Below, piece after piece: positions 1-8,946 of a DNA stretch of 19,319 bases. The stretch covers positions 1 through 19,319 of the forward strand of contig CALMGA010000499.1 in assembly GCA_937863205.1 (NCBI GenBank), written 5' to 3'. The stretch comes from an uncultured Beijerinckiaceae bacterium (lineage in GTDB: Bacteria > Pseudomonadota > Alphaproteobacteria > Rhizobiales > Beijerinckiaceae). The notes beneath the pieces were generated by a model. That model was not told where the DNA came from, did not search any database, and saw only the letters and a program-made list of their open reading frames with translations. The number at the start of each line of letters is the position of its first letter. The stretch's first letter is position 1. The translations under genes and the position numbers were made by a program.

Positions 1-422
1 GCGGCCTCCGCCGCCCGCAGCCCCGCCGCCGCGAGCCGGCCGGCAGCAACCTGCGCCGGGGCCGCCGGCGCGCCGAGCGGCCCGTTGCCCGCGACCGCGT
101 CGGACAGCCAGCGCGGCCCGGCGCCGTTGGGCCGGGGCCGCCGGCCGGTGCCGAGCGTGCCGCCGTAGGTGTCGAGGCGGCGGTAGCCCCAGTCGCCGTC
201 CAGTTCGGCGGCGAGTCGCGCATGCAGGGCGAAGGAGCGCCGGGCGAGTGGTCCGACCGGTGTGCCGTCGCACCAGCCGGCGGCGAGAAAGCCGCCGCCC
301 TTGCCCGAGGCGGCGCAGGCGAGGCCGCTGCGCTCGACCACGATTGAGGCGACGCCGCGGCGGGCGAGGAAATAGGCGACAGCGGCACCCACGATGCCGC
401 CGCCGCAGATGAGAACGCGCAT
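1..422 (-). CDS. FAD-dependent oxidoreductase (DAO-like), N-terminal part, cut by window start
   Basis: About 140 codons of an open frame starting at ATG 422–420 and running off the left edge. The protein begins MRVLICGGGIVGAAVAYFLA, a classic dinucleotide-binding beta-alpha-beta fold with the GxGxxG-type glycine pattern at residues 7–12. An acidic residue (VVER) follows at the end of the second strand, as in FAD enzymes of the D-amino-acid oxidase/glycine oxidase superfamily. A short Ser-Gly-Lys-Gly-Gly-Gly motif follows at about residues 43–48. That motif is reminiscent of the subgroup including yeast Tda3, but this is from memory. The substrate cannot be told because the C-terminal substrate domain lies outside the window. 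The gene lies 121 bp downstream of the SDR gene on the same strand and may be read from the same transcript. No strong Shine-Dalgarno is visible, so the exact start is moderately sure. Confidence 0.75.
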   Translation of the reverse strand, partial: MRVLICGGGIVGAAVAYFLARRGVASIVVERSGLACAASGKGGGFLAAGWCDGTPVGPLARRSFALHARLAAELDGDWGYRRLDTYGGTLGTGRRPRPNGAGPRWLSDAVAGNGPLGAPAAPAQVAAGRLAAAGLRAAEA

Positions 423-543
423 CAGGCCCGCTACCGTTAGAAGGATCACGCTTGCGCGTGCATGTCAGCGCGCCGGCGCGCCGTTCAAGTGCCGGCTTCA
501 TCACCGGCGTGAGCCTGGCGGGGCCTCCGTCGCCGGGCGAGAT

Positions 544-1443
544 TTACCCGATGCTCGTCATGCCGCCCGTCACGCCGTAGATCTCGCCGGTGATGTAGCT
601 CGCCTCCTGCGAGGCGAGCAGCACGTAGACCGGCGCCAGCTCGACGGGCTGGCCGGGGCGCTTGAACGGCGTCCCGCCGCCGAGCGACTCCAGCTTCTTC
701 TTGTCGCCGTCGGCCTCCTGCAACGGCGTCCAGATCGGGCCCGGCGCCACGGCGTTGATGCGGATGCCGTGCTCCTCCATCAAGGGCTGGCTCAGCCCCT
801 TGGTGAAGTTCGCGATCGCGGCCTTGGTAATGGCGTAGTCGAAGATCATCGGGGCCGGGCTGTAACCTTGCACGCTGGTGGTGTTGATGATCGACGCGCC
901 CGGCTTCATGTGCGGCACCGCCGCCTTGGTGATCCAGAAGAACGAGTAGATGTTCGTCTTCATCAGCGCGTCGAAGCGCTCGCTGGTGGTGTCGAGCAGG
1001 CCGCCGGTCTTGCCCATCTTGCCGGCGTTGTTGACCAGGATGTCGAGCGAGCCAAGCTGCTCGACTGCGTCCGCCACCAGCTTCCGGCAGAACGCCTCGT
1101 CCGAGATGTCGCCCGGCAGCAGCACGGCCCTGCGCCCCGCCTCGCGGACGAGCTGCAGCACGTCCTGCGCGTCTGCCTCCTCGGCCGGCAGATAGTTGAT
1201 CGCGAGATCGGCGCCCTCGCGGGCGAAGGCGATCGCGGCGGCGCGCCCGATGCCGGAGTCGGCCCCGGTCAGCAGGGCCTTGCGACCGGCGAGGCGGCCG
1301 GCGCCCTTGTAGGATGTCTCGCCGCAGTCGGGCTTCTCGCTCATCGCCTGCTGGGTGCCGGGTGCAGACTGCACCTCGCTGTCGGAGGGCGGACCCATGT
1401 ACTGCTTGCGGGGGTCCTGCATCACGTAGAGGCTGTCTGACAC
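544..1443 (-). CDS. SDR family NAD(P)-dependent oxidoreductase (YghA / general stress protein 39-like)
   Basis: A complete short-chain dehydrogenase/reductase of about 299 residues. Counting from a TTG one codon further upstream (1446), the cofactor motif TGADSGIG lies at residues 60–67 and NNAG at 139–142. The catalytic set is Ser191, Tyr204 and Lys208 (YAITK), followed by a PGPIWTP segment after strand 6. The 45–50 residue N-terminal extension, with DPRKQY near its start and a KPDCGE stretch before the Rossmann fold, is characteristic of the YghA/YhdF/GSP39 branch. That branch is often stress-induced, and its members are described as glucose- or aldehyde-reducing with poorly defined substrates. 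The Shine-Dalgarno AAGGAG sits 7 nt before GTG (1443) but only 4 nt before TTG (1446), so I prefer GTG. The ORF is undamaged. Function in this organism is inferred only at the level of redox of a small hydroxyl or carbonyl substrate. Confidence 0.9.
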   Translation of the reverse strand: MSDSLYVMQDPRKQYMGPPSDSEVQSAPGTQQAMSEKPDCGETSYKGAGRLAGRKALLTGADSGIGRAAAIAFAREGADLAINYLPAEEADAQDVLQLVREAGRRAVLLPGDISDEAFCRKLVADAVEQLGSLDILVNNAGKMGKTGGLLDTTSERFDALMKTNIYSFFWITKAAVPHMKPGASIINTTSVQGYSPAPMIFDYAITKAAIANFTKGLSQPLMEEHGIRINAVAPGPIWTPLQEADGDKKKLESLGGGTPFKRPGQPVELAPVYVLLASQEASYITGEIYGVTGGMTSIG

Positions 1444-1561
1444 CAAGGTTCTCCTTACCCTCGATCCGATGCGGGCCGCATCGTCTCGCCGGCGGGCCTG
1501 AAGTGGCGCAGGCTCGGGCGATATCCAGGCAGGCGCTGGTGTGCCGCACCCGATGCGGCCA

Positions 1562-2212
1562 TCACGGCGAGCCGCCCCGCTCCCTCAGGTCCTCGTTGTG
1601 CTTGACGCGCACCCCCGGAGGGCCTGCGACGGCCGCCTCCAGCAGGGCAGCGGCGCCCGCCCCGGGGGGGCGGGGGCGCAGCGGGCGCGGATGTACAGGC
1701 GCCCGGGCCCTCTTTACGCGCGCCGCCGGGGGCGCGTCGCGGCGCCCCTGCTCGCGACGCCCGTCGAGCACGCTCGGGCGGACGATCGTCAGGGACGGGA
1801 AACCGAGCGTCCGCAGCCCGGCCTCCAGCTCGCCCTTCAGGCGCGTGTAGGCGAAGGGCGAGCGCGGGTCGGCGCCGAGTGAGGAAACCAGCGCGAAGCG
1901 GGTCGCGCCATGGGCAAGCGCGCGGCGGGCAATGGCGAGCGGATAGTCGTGGTCGATCACCCGGTAGGCGGAAGGCGAGGCGGTCCTGGCGCGGGTGGTG
2001 CCGAGCGCGCTGACGACGCCGTCGACCGCCCACCAGGGAGCGGCGTCGGGCAGGGCGGAAAAATCGAGCACCACGCTTTCCAGCTTGGGGTGCGGGGCGA
2101 TGAGGCGGCGGGTCAGCGCGACCACCCGGCCGACCCGTTCGTCGGCGAGCGCCTGCTCCACGACGAGCCGTCCAATGAGCCCGGTTGCGCCGGCGATCAG
2201 AAGCGTCTTCAT
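1562..2212 (-). CDS. NAD(P)H-binding Rossmann-fold protein (atypical SDR / HTATIP2-like)
   Basis: A 216-residue protein that opens MKTLLIAGATGLIGRLVVEQ. GATGLIG is the GxxGxxG nucleotide-binding loop of extended/atypical SDRs. Further features are the LVSSLGAD strand with its serine, a YTRLKGELE segment (Y-x3-K) and an IVRPSVLDGRR segment. These are hallmarks of the small 'NAD(P)H-binding protein' family related to HTATIP2 and YwnB. The start is placed at ATG 2212, since GAGG lies about 6 nt upstream; an adjacent GTG at 2215 is possible. It lies 31 bp after the M42 peptidase stop, so the two probably share a transcript. The last third, after the RPSVLDGRR segment, is unusually Arg/Pro-rich and includes a run of seven G on the plus strand near 1665. 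It still ends in a family-like LLEAAVAGPPGVRV segment, so I regard the frame as intact. The substrate is unknown. Confidence 0.8.
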   Translation of the reverse strand: MKTLLIAGATGLIGRLVVEQALADERVGRVVALTRRLIAPHPKLESVVLDFSALPDAAPWWAVDGVVSALGTTRARTASPSAYRVIDHDYPLAIARRALAHGATRFALVSSLGADPRSPFAYTRLKGELEAGLRTLGFPSLTIVRPSVLDGRREQGRRDAPPAARVKRARAPVHPRPLRPRPPGAGAAALLEAAVAGPPGVRVKHNEDLRERGGSP

Positions 2213-2243
2213 CACGGGCCTCGCGTCTGCGATCTTGATCGGC

Positions 2244-3311
2244 TCAGCGCGGCGTGAAGTCCGTGTCGGCCTTCACTTGCCGGCAGTAGCCGGCCATCAG
2301 CCGCGCGCAGTCGGCGACGTCGGTCAGGCTGAGCACCTCGACGGGCGTATGCATGTAGCGCAGCGGCACGCCGAGCAGCCCCGTCGCCATGCCGGCCTGG
2401 TTGAGCTGCATGGCATTGGCGTCCGTGCCGGTCCCGCCGGCGCTGACGCTGACCTGGATGGGAATATCCGCCTCGCGTGCGGCGGCAGTGATGAGGTCGA
2501 AGGTGACGGGGTTGATGTTGGGGCCGCGCGACACGCTCGGGCCCTTCCCGATTTCGAGCTGCCCGTGCAAGGTCTTGCTGACGCCGGGGTAATCGGTGGC
2601 ATGACTGACGTCGACGGCCAGCCCCGTCTGCGCCCCGATGGCGTAGCTCGCGGTCTTGGCGCCGCGAAGCCCGATCTCCTCCTGGACGGTCGCGACCGAG
2701 TAGACGCCGACATCCGGGGCGAGGCCCCCCTCCGCCTTGAGCAGGCGAAGGGTCTCGGCGACGATGAAGGTGCCCATCTTGTTGTCGAAGCCGCGCGCGG
2801 TGGCGCGGTCGCCCATCAGCGCCTGAAACTCGCACTGATAGGTGGCGACATCACCGAGGCTGACGACGGCGGCCACCTCGGTCCGGGAGCTGGCTCCGAC
2901 GTCGATCCACATGTCCTTGATCTCGGGCTTCTTCTTGCGCTCCGCCTCGTCCTGGAGATGGATGGCGGTGCGGCCGATGACGCCGCCGAGGCGCTGCTTG
3001 CCGTAGATCCATACGCGCTGTCCGATCGCGACGGCGCTGTCATGGCCGCCAATGGTGCGGAAGTGCAGCTGACCCTGATCGTCGATATGGTGGATGATGA
3101 AGCCGAGCTCGTCCATGTGACCGGCGAGCATGATGCGCAGCGGGGCGGAGGGGTTGAGCACGGCGGTGACGTTGCCGTGGACATCGGTGCTGACGGCATC
3201 GGCGAAAGGCTCGACGTAGGCGCGATAGATGCGCGCCGCCGGCTGCTCGTAGCCGGACGGTGAGGGCGCGTCGGCGAGCCGGCGGAGGAAGTCGAGGGAG
3301 GCCTGTTTCAT
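2244..3311 (-). CDS. M42 family metallopeptidase (glutamyl aminopeptidase / endoglucanase-M-like)
   Basis: A complete 355-residue M42 peptidase, the usual length for the family. The dinuclear metal centre is readable: AGHMDE gives His65 and Asp67, RGFDNKMG gives bridging Asp176, and VQEEIGLRG gives Glu211 and Glu212. AVDVSHATD gives Asp234, and RYMHTPVE near the C-terminus gives His321. The TGTDANA segment at about 294–300 is also typical. Members form large tetrahedral dodecamers in the cytoplasm and trim N-terminal residues from peptides; no signal peptide is seen here, consistent with that. Which residues are preferred cannot be read from sequence. The ATG start is clear but lacks a strong Shine-Dalgarno. 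The gene is followed closely by the NAD(P)-binding protein, suggesting a two-gene transcript. About 2.5 kb of mostly decayed DNA lies upstream. Confidence 0.93.
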   Translation of the reverse strand: MKQASLDFLRRLADAPSPSGYEQPAARIYRAYVEPFADAVSTDVHGNVTAVLNPSAPLRIMLAGHMDELGFIIHHIDDQGQLHFRTIGGHDSAVAIGQRVWIYGKQRLGGVIGRTAIHLQDEAERKKKPEIKDMWIDVGASSRTEVAAVVSLGDVATYQCEFQALMGDRATARGFDNKMGTFIVAETLRLLKAEGGLAPDVGVYSVATVQEEIGLRGAKTASYAIGAQTGLAVDVSHATDYPGVSKTLHGQLEIGKGPSVSRGPNINPVTFDLITAAAREADIPIQVSVSAGGTGTDANAMQLNQAGMATGLLGVPLRYMHTPVEVLSLTDVADCARLMAGYCRQVKADTDFTPR

Positions 3312-4429
3312 GGCCGCACAGGTGCGGTGCGATGCGGCTGGGCGTCAAGACGGCAGGGGATGACATTCCCCCTGCAGCGATGAAGATCCTTCCCTGACCA
3401 GCTCACGCTGAGGACCTGTCGGACGGCCCTGCGCCCTTGCCGACCGTCCACGGCGCCGTTCAACTCACCTGAGATCGGACGTTTGGTGCTCCGTCAGTTG
3501 AAGGATTAGCCGTGGCACCCATCGTTGACCTGAGAACAGCATTTTGATTGCCGTAATTCAAATCGACGCACGAGTCTGAGGCTCGTCTACCCTGCACGAG
3601 ACTGATGCTGTAGGCACCAGCGTGCAAAGCAACGCGCCGGTTCACCGGCCTGCCCTGGGTCGAGGGCTGGGGCAGCTATTTCGCCGAGATCCGCAATCTC
3701 ACAGGCACCGCGCGCGGCACGGTGGACTGGATATCGGCGGCGGGTCGCCGAAGCAGGACTCGCTGGCTGGAGACACGCACGGCGACCATGGTGGAACCTA
3801 CCGCGCTTCGAGGAGAAAGCAGCTCCGATCCTCAAACGTCGGAGCTGCAAACCAGGTGCTCCCGCCGTGTCCGGCCAACCGTCTCCACCACCAACATCCC
3901 CGTCGCCCGCTTGCGTCCAAACAGGCAGCGCAGCAGGCCAAGATTAATGATCGGTGATGCCGCGGCGTTGAAGATGATCCGCAGTGCTCTTTCCGTCCGT
4001 CGCGTGGCTGTAAAGGTGGCTGTCGCCGACGCGGTTCGTGCGCTGACTGTTATCGATGGCGCCGTCATGGTGAATGGCCCTGCTGTCGCCTTCCCCGACA
4101 AGCTGTGGGTATGGTCTGCAGTGCGGGGGATGCCGTGCCACATGGCGCCCGATCGGAGGATCGCCGCGTCGGCGTCGAGGCAAGCGGCGGGCGGCGATGG
4201 CTTGGCCGCGACGGCCGATGGCCTGTGCGGCGGATTACGGTCTTTGCCGGGACAGCGACCGTCCGACGTCCAAACGGCGTGGTAGTGCGAGGCGTCCTTG
4301 CCGCCATGTCCGCCGCCGAAGGTGCATGGCCTTATCTAAACACCACCGGAACCGCGGTAGTGTTCCGCCATCACGAAGCAGCGACGCCTGCTGCCTCAGG
4401 TCGTAGTGGTTGTAGATACCGGCGTGACC
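3312..4429. other. Gene-poor, probably decayed stretch
   Basis: No reading frame here looks like an intact gene. Open frames on both strands are short, Arg- or Pro-rich and overlapping. One short plus-strand segment, about 3641–3730, reads as sensible protein: an FTGLPWVEGWGSYF segment followed by an AEIRNLTGTARGT segment. It loses protein-like character soon after and has a TAG stop just upstream at 3611. I do not recognise it and treat it as a possible gene remnant. I see no terminal repeats, no tRNA and no transposase motif. Confidence 0.5.
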
Positions 4430-5404
4430 GAGATGAGCGCCGTGGGCACCCGACCCGCCAGCGGCGTAGAGATCGATGGCGGTGACCTTATCGGGATGAT
4501 CGACGAGTTCCAAGCTGAGCTTCACGCCGCGCGCTGCCATTGCGCGCTTCTCGACCTGGATGCGCCCGGACAATCTCCGCGCTCGTGACGCGTGGCGGGT
4601 TACTTGGCGATCATCGACGGGAAATCGAGGGCACGCTGCGCGACGACGAGGCACTCGATTTCGTCGTCGTCCAAGCCGCCGCTCAGGAATATCCATAGAT
4701 CGGGCGAGCGCGGATGCTTGGCGAGCAGTTCGTCGGCGGGATTTCCACGCTGAACTCGACCACGCCGACCCCGGCGTTCTGCCGTGACCTTCTCGGCCGC
4801 GCTGGTCGTCAGGACCGTTTTGCCCAACCCCGGTCGACCGCCGACCACGACGAGGGTGCCGAGAAGGAAGCCGACGAGCACGCCGTCGAGGTCGGCGAAG
4901 CCGGTCATCTACGCCGTTGCCGAGACCTCGACACCGCGCGTCACTTCGACGCGCTCGCTGAGGTCGGCGGCGCCCTCGCCGAGTGCGAAGCGGGTGCGCT
5001 TGCGCGGCATCGCCTCCGACGCGGCGCGCAAGCCATCGAGACTGTCGGCAACAATCGTGTCCGGCGGCAGGTCGACCGAAGGGGAACGGCGAATGGCCAT
5101 ATCGCGGATGATCCGGGCGTGTTCAGGTGCCAGCACGTTCGCTATGCTGCTTGCCGTGAGCAAGGCGAGGGATCGTCGCGTCCGCACGTCCGGCTTGATC
5201 TCGGGATCGACGGGGAAAGCGAGGGGCCGGGCATGTTGATCGGACGACCCTCCTGCAGCACCTGCGCCATCGTCGTGAAGATGCGCTGGCGCACTTGCGC
5301 GGCTGAATGCGCGAAGGCTCGGCGAGCAGCGCCTGCTCGGCATCGATGCTGGCCGCCGGCGATCGCGGTTGACGGCGACGAGATGGGAATGGCTCGACGC
5401 TCAT
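4430..5404 (-). pseudogene. Degenerate DnaB-like replicative helicase gene (second, divergent copy)
   Basis: Reading leftwards from ATG 5404, pieces of a DnaB-family protein appear in successive frames. The N-terminal domain starts MSVEPF and soon reaches SIDAEQALL, which matches IEAEQALLGAIL of the intact dnaB in this window. IFTTMAQVLQEGRP follows in another frame at about 5290–5225. A third frame carries FPVDPEIKPDVRTR, then SSIANVL, and then DLSERVEVTRGVE. The ATPase domain follows directly after an in-frame TAG (4909–4911): TGFADLDGV, then GGRPGLGKTVLTTSAAE, a perfect Walker A. The frame stops at 4600, and the next frame has an RGVKLSLELVDHPDKVTA segment resembling the Walker B strand region. 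At least three frame changes and two stops make an active product impossible. Sequence divergence from the intact dnaB suggests an acquired accessory helicase (phage or plasmid type), not a recent duplicate. The left boundary is approximate. Confidence 0.85.
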
Positions 5405-5796
5405 GCCGCGGCCCGCTTGGCGACGGCGAGGCGTTCGAACGACGTCGAGCGTCGGCATCCGCAGGGCACATTCGAGCATCAGTGTCGCCCGGCAGGTCGG
5501 GAAGAGGCGACGGTGTGCCTACGCCTCGCGCACCAGTCATCGGCATGGGTTGGTCGGCCCAGCGCTCTTGCTTCAGGAACCGGGATCTGGCGACACCTCG
5601 TCTCGCAGATACTATACTTTGGGATTAAGACTAAAAGTGTGTGCCGCAACGCAAATTTCGCCGAATTTTTGCGCTCCTACGCCGATCTGATGTTGTAGAA
5701 GGAGACAGCGCAGCTTCCGGCATCAATCCCTCGGTCGTCGTTATTCTGTCGGGGTAAGCGTCTCCAACGAGCCATCCCTCATCGTGGTGAAAGCCT
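5405..5796. other. Intergenic stretch with a low-GC segment upstream of the small secreted protein
   Basis: No convincing gene. The portion from about 5600 to 5700 is clearly more AT-rich than its surroundings, with a tactatacttt stretch near 5610 and an aatttttgcg stretch near 5665. It probably contains the promoter of the small secreted protein gene at 5797. I cannot assign a -35/-10 pair with confidence. Confidence 0.4.
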
Positions 5797-6075
5797 ATGA
5801 GAACTATCGCTTTAGCTTTGTCTGCCGGTTTTTTGATGCTTGGAGCGCTGCCGCAGGGTGACGCTGTCGCCGGCGTCATTGGCAACTACAGCCCCAGAGA
5901 TGCTTCGCGGCCCGATCCCCTGATCGAGAAAGCTCGTGTGTACTGCTTCAATCGGTATACCGGTGCTTTCCTTCACTGGGGAAGCTGCAATCGGATTGTT
6001 TACAGAACGCCTGGACGGACCTATTGCTACAACAAGTACAGCGGCGCTTTCCTTCATTGGGGCGCCTGCTACTGA
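5797..6075 (+). CDS. Small secreted protein with two copies of a YC[FY]N[RK]Y[TS]GAFLHWG[SA]C motif
   Basis: A 92-residue protein. Residues 1–25 form a signal peptide: MRT, a hydrophobic stretch, then AVA before Gly26 as a likely signal peptidase I site. The mature part, about 67 residues, holds two near-identical 16-residue units, 49–64 and 76–91, spaced 27 residues apart. Each begins Tyr-Cys and ends Trp-Gly-x-Cys, giving four cysteines (50, 64, 77, 91) that could form one disulphide per repeat in the periplasm. Conservation between the copies, despite synonymous and conservative changes, suggests selection and a real gene. I recall similar short YCYNRYTG-type secreted proteins from Bradyrhizobium and relatives, none with a defined function. 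It stands alone between decayed DNA and a convergent DUF779 gene. Only a weak GTGAAAG ribosome-binding site precedes ATG 5797. Confidence 0.75.
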   Translation: MRTIALALSAGFLMLGALPQGDAVAGVIGNYSPRDASRPDPLIEKARVYCFNRYTGAFLHWGSCNRIVYRTPGRTYCYNKYSGAFLHWGACY

Positions 6076-6660
6076 GCAGGGCGTCATATCGACTTCGACA
6101 TTCGATGCGATACGCTTGATCGGGGAAACCGCACTTGCGCCAGCGGTATCGCATCGATTGCCATGCCTGCGGGGAAGAGTGAGCGTAGGGGAGTCTTGAC
6201 CATGGTGCTCCGGCATAACGCCGGACACTGAGTGCAGGATGACGCCGCCCGGCGTCAGCCGCCAAGCATTATTCAGTCAGTGGTCTCGAGCTCTGGACCA
6301 CCGGGCTCTGGGTCGCATCCGGCTCGATGCTTTGGGTTGCTGTACCGCATCAGCTTCCTCCGAGAATAGCCGCACACCCGGCGCTGCGATGCCCCATCTT
6401 CGAATGCGGCTTGCTTCGAATGCGGCTTGGAAGCGTTGCGAAACGCACCCGGTGGATACAGCTCCGCCGGACATCGGCGCAGACCGGTCAATCCCCTTCA
6501 CCACATCTCGTACGATGTTCTCCACTTGTGCATACGATAAGGGCGTGCGGCGGTAGAAACGCACGCGAAGGGGCTATTGCTTGCATGTCGTGACTTTTCA
6601 TGTCGCGACTTGCATGCCGACTGGAAACGAAGCGACAAACGCTGCGCCTCGCATGCTCGA
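6076..6660. other. Intergenic stretch rich in small palindromes and a 16-bp duplication
   Basis: No supported gene lies between the secreted protein and the convergent DUF779 gene. It holds several short perfect inverted repeats. These are TCCGGC/GCCGGA near 6208–6224, GACGCCG/CGGCGTC at 6241–6256 and GTGGTC/GACCAC at 6280–6301. There is also a direct 16-bp duplication at 6398–6429. The stems may serve as terminators for either flanking gene or be remnants of intergenic repeats; none is followed by a T-run. Confidence 0.45.
6398..6429. repeat. Perfect 16-bp tandem duplication
   Basis: The unit cttcgaatgcggcttg occurs twice back to back (6398–6413 and 6414–6429). It lies in non-coding DNA and probably arose by slippage. 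Confidence 0.9.
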
Positions 6661-7032
6661 TCAAACTGGCGCCAGCGCAGCCACCTCCTCGTCGGTGAAT
6701 ACCCGCCCGCGGGTGAGGAATCGTTGGTTGCGGCCGTTGTCGAGCGAGAACATGCCGCCTCGCCCGGGGACGACGTCGATGATGAGTTGGGTGTGCTTCC
6801 AGTATTCGTACTGGTCGCGGTTGATGTAGACTTCGGCGCCGCCGATCGGGCCGAGGCGCACGTCGCGGTCGCCGACGATGTAGTCGCTCGTGGGATAGCA
6901 CATCGGGGCCGAGCCGTCGCAGCATCCGCCGGACTGGTGGAACAGGATCTCGCCGTACTCATCCTGCAGCGTTCTTATCAGGGCCAGCGCGGCCGGCGTG
7001 GCCTTCACGCGGACGACCTCTTGCGTCTCCAT
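6661..7032 (-). CDS. DUF779 domain-containing protein, partner of aldehyde dehydrogenase
   Basis: A complete 123-residue DUF779 protein. The signature is FHQSGGCCDGS followed by APMC, with Cys37, Cys38 and Cys45. Then come DVRLGPIGG, an INRDQYEYW segment (71–78) and a DVVPGRGGMFSL segment, all typical. ATG 7032 is chosen because METQEVVRVKAT is the usual family start; GAGG lies 6 nt upstream. In many proteobacteria and actinobacteria this gene directly follows an ExaC/AldB-type aldehyde dehydrogenase, as here. Its biochemical role is not established; the clustered cysteines suggest a metal-binding or redox accessory function for aldehyde oxidation, which is inference. The 198-bp gap to the dehydrogenase holds two hairpins, so expression of the two genes may be unequal. 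Confidence 0.9.
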   Translation of the reverse strand: METQEVVRVKATPAALALIRTLQDEYGEILFHQSGGCCDGSAPMCYPTSDYIVGDRDVRLGPIGGAEVYINRDQYEYWKHTQLIIDVVPGRGGMFSLDNGRNQRFLTRGRVFTDEEVAALAPV

Positions 7033-7114
7033 GCCTTGCCTCGCAGGCTTGTTGAGGGATTTCTGCAACCGAGTCACGTGCGACCGGCGCCATGAGGGCG
7101 CCGGTGCTTGGTGT

Positions 7115-7152
7115 GAGCATCGGACCGGAATACGGGATCCGGTTCGATGCTC
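7115..7152. repeat. Palindromic element (14-bp arms) between aldehyde dehydrogenase and DUF779 genes
   Basis: GAGCATCGGACCGG (7115–7128) pairs with CCGGTTCGATGCTC (7139–7152), with a single G-T position and a 10-nt loop. The arrangement resembles the dispersed intergenic palindromes seen in Bradyrhizobium/Rhodopseudomonas-type genomes (recalled, not searched). A 15-base core, ATCCGG[CT]TCGATGCT, recurs near 6318–6332 in the neighbouring intergenic region. It could act as a transcription stop or as an RNA-stability stem. Confidence 0.6.
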
Positions 7153-7166
7153 AGACTTGTTGTTCA

Positions 7167-7211
7167 GCACCGGATCCGATCCGAAAGCCGCTGCTTAGTT
7201 CGGTCCGGTGC
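7167..7211. terminator. Imperfect stem-loop just downstream of the aldehyde dehydrogenase gene
   Basis: GCACCGGA (7167–7174) is the exact reverse complement of TCCGGTGC (7204–7211), and the stem extends inward with CCGA/TCGG around a bulged base. It begins about 20 nt after the dehydrogenase stop codon. No T-run follows on the minus strand, so it may be a processing or attenuation stem more than a strict intrinsic terminator. Confidence 0.4.
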
Positions 7212-7230
7212 TTCAGAGATGACGTGCCGA

Positions 7231-8751
<1,521 letters not shown>

Positions 8752-8946
8752 GGGTGGTTCCTCCTGTGTTCGGGCTCGTTGTCCCGGGTGCGAGCGTGCA
8801 ACACCTGCACGCGCGATGCGCTGCCCGGCGGCCGATCCCTCCCGCATCTATAAGCCGGCAAGTGCCCGCGTGCATGCGAAAATATCGTCGGGAACATCGG
8901 ACTTCAGTACATGTCGGGGCTGCGGCGGTCGGGGCGCCGAGCGGAA

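Noticed and set aside
1995..3263. A 422-codon plus-strand open frame opposite the M42 peptidase
   Set aside because: No domain, and the opposite strand carries all M42 metal ligands.
4380..4440. A short YNHYD-containing segment on the minus strand recalling the C-terminus of tyrosine recombinases
   Set aside because: Only a few residues match, no catalytic Arg/His/Tyr set can be followed, and the surrounding frame is not protein-like.
3312..6660. Search for tRNA, attachment-site repeats, transposase or CRISPR repeats that would define the decayed island
   Set aside because: No cloverleaf, long direct repeat pair, terminal inverted repeat or regularly spaced repeat was visible by eye.
8752..8946. 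Possible sigma-54 (-24/-12) promoter upstream of the aldehyde dehydrogenase
   Set aside because: A GGGCACTTGC string is present on the minus strand, but the spacing between the GG and GC elements does not fit the consensus.
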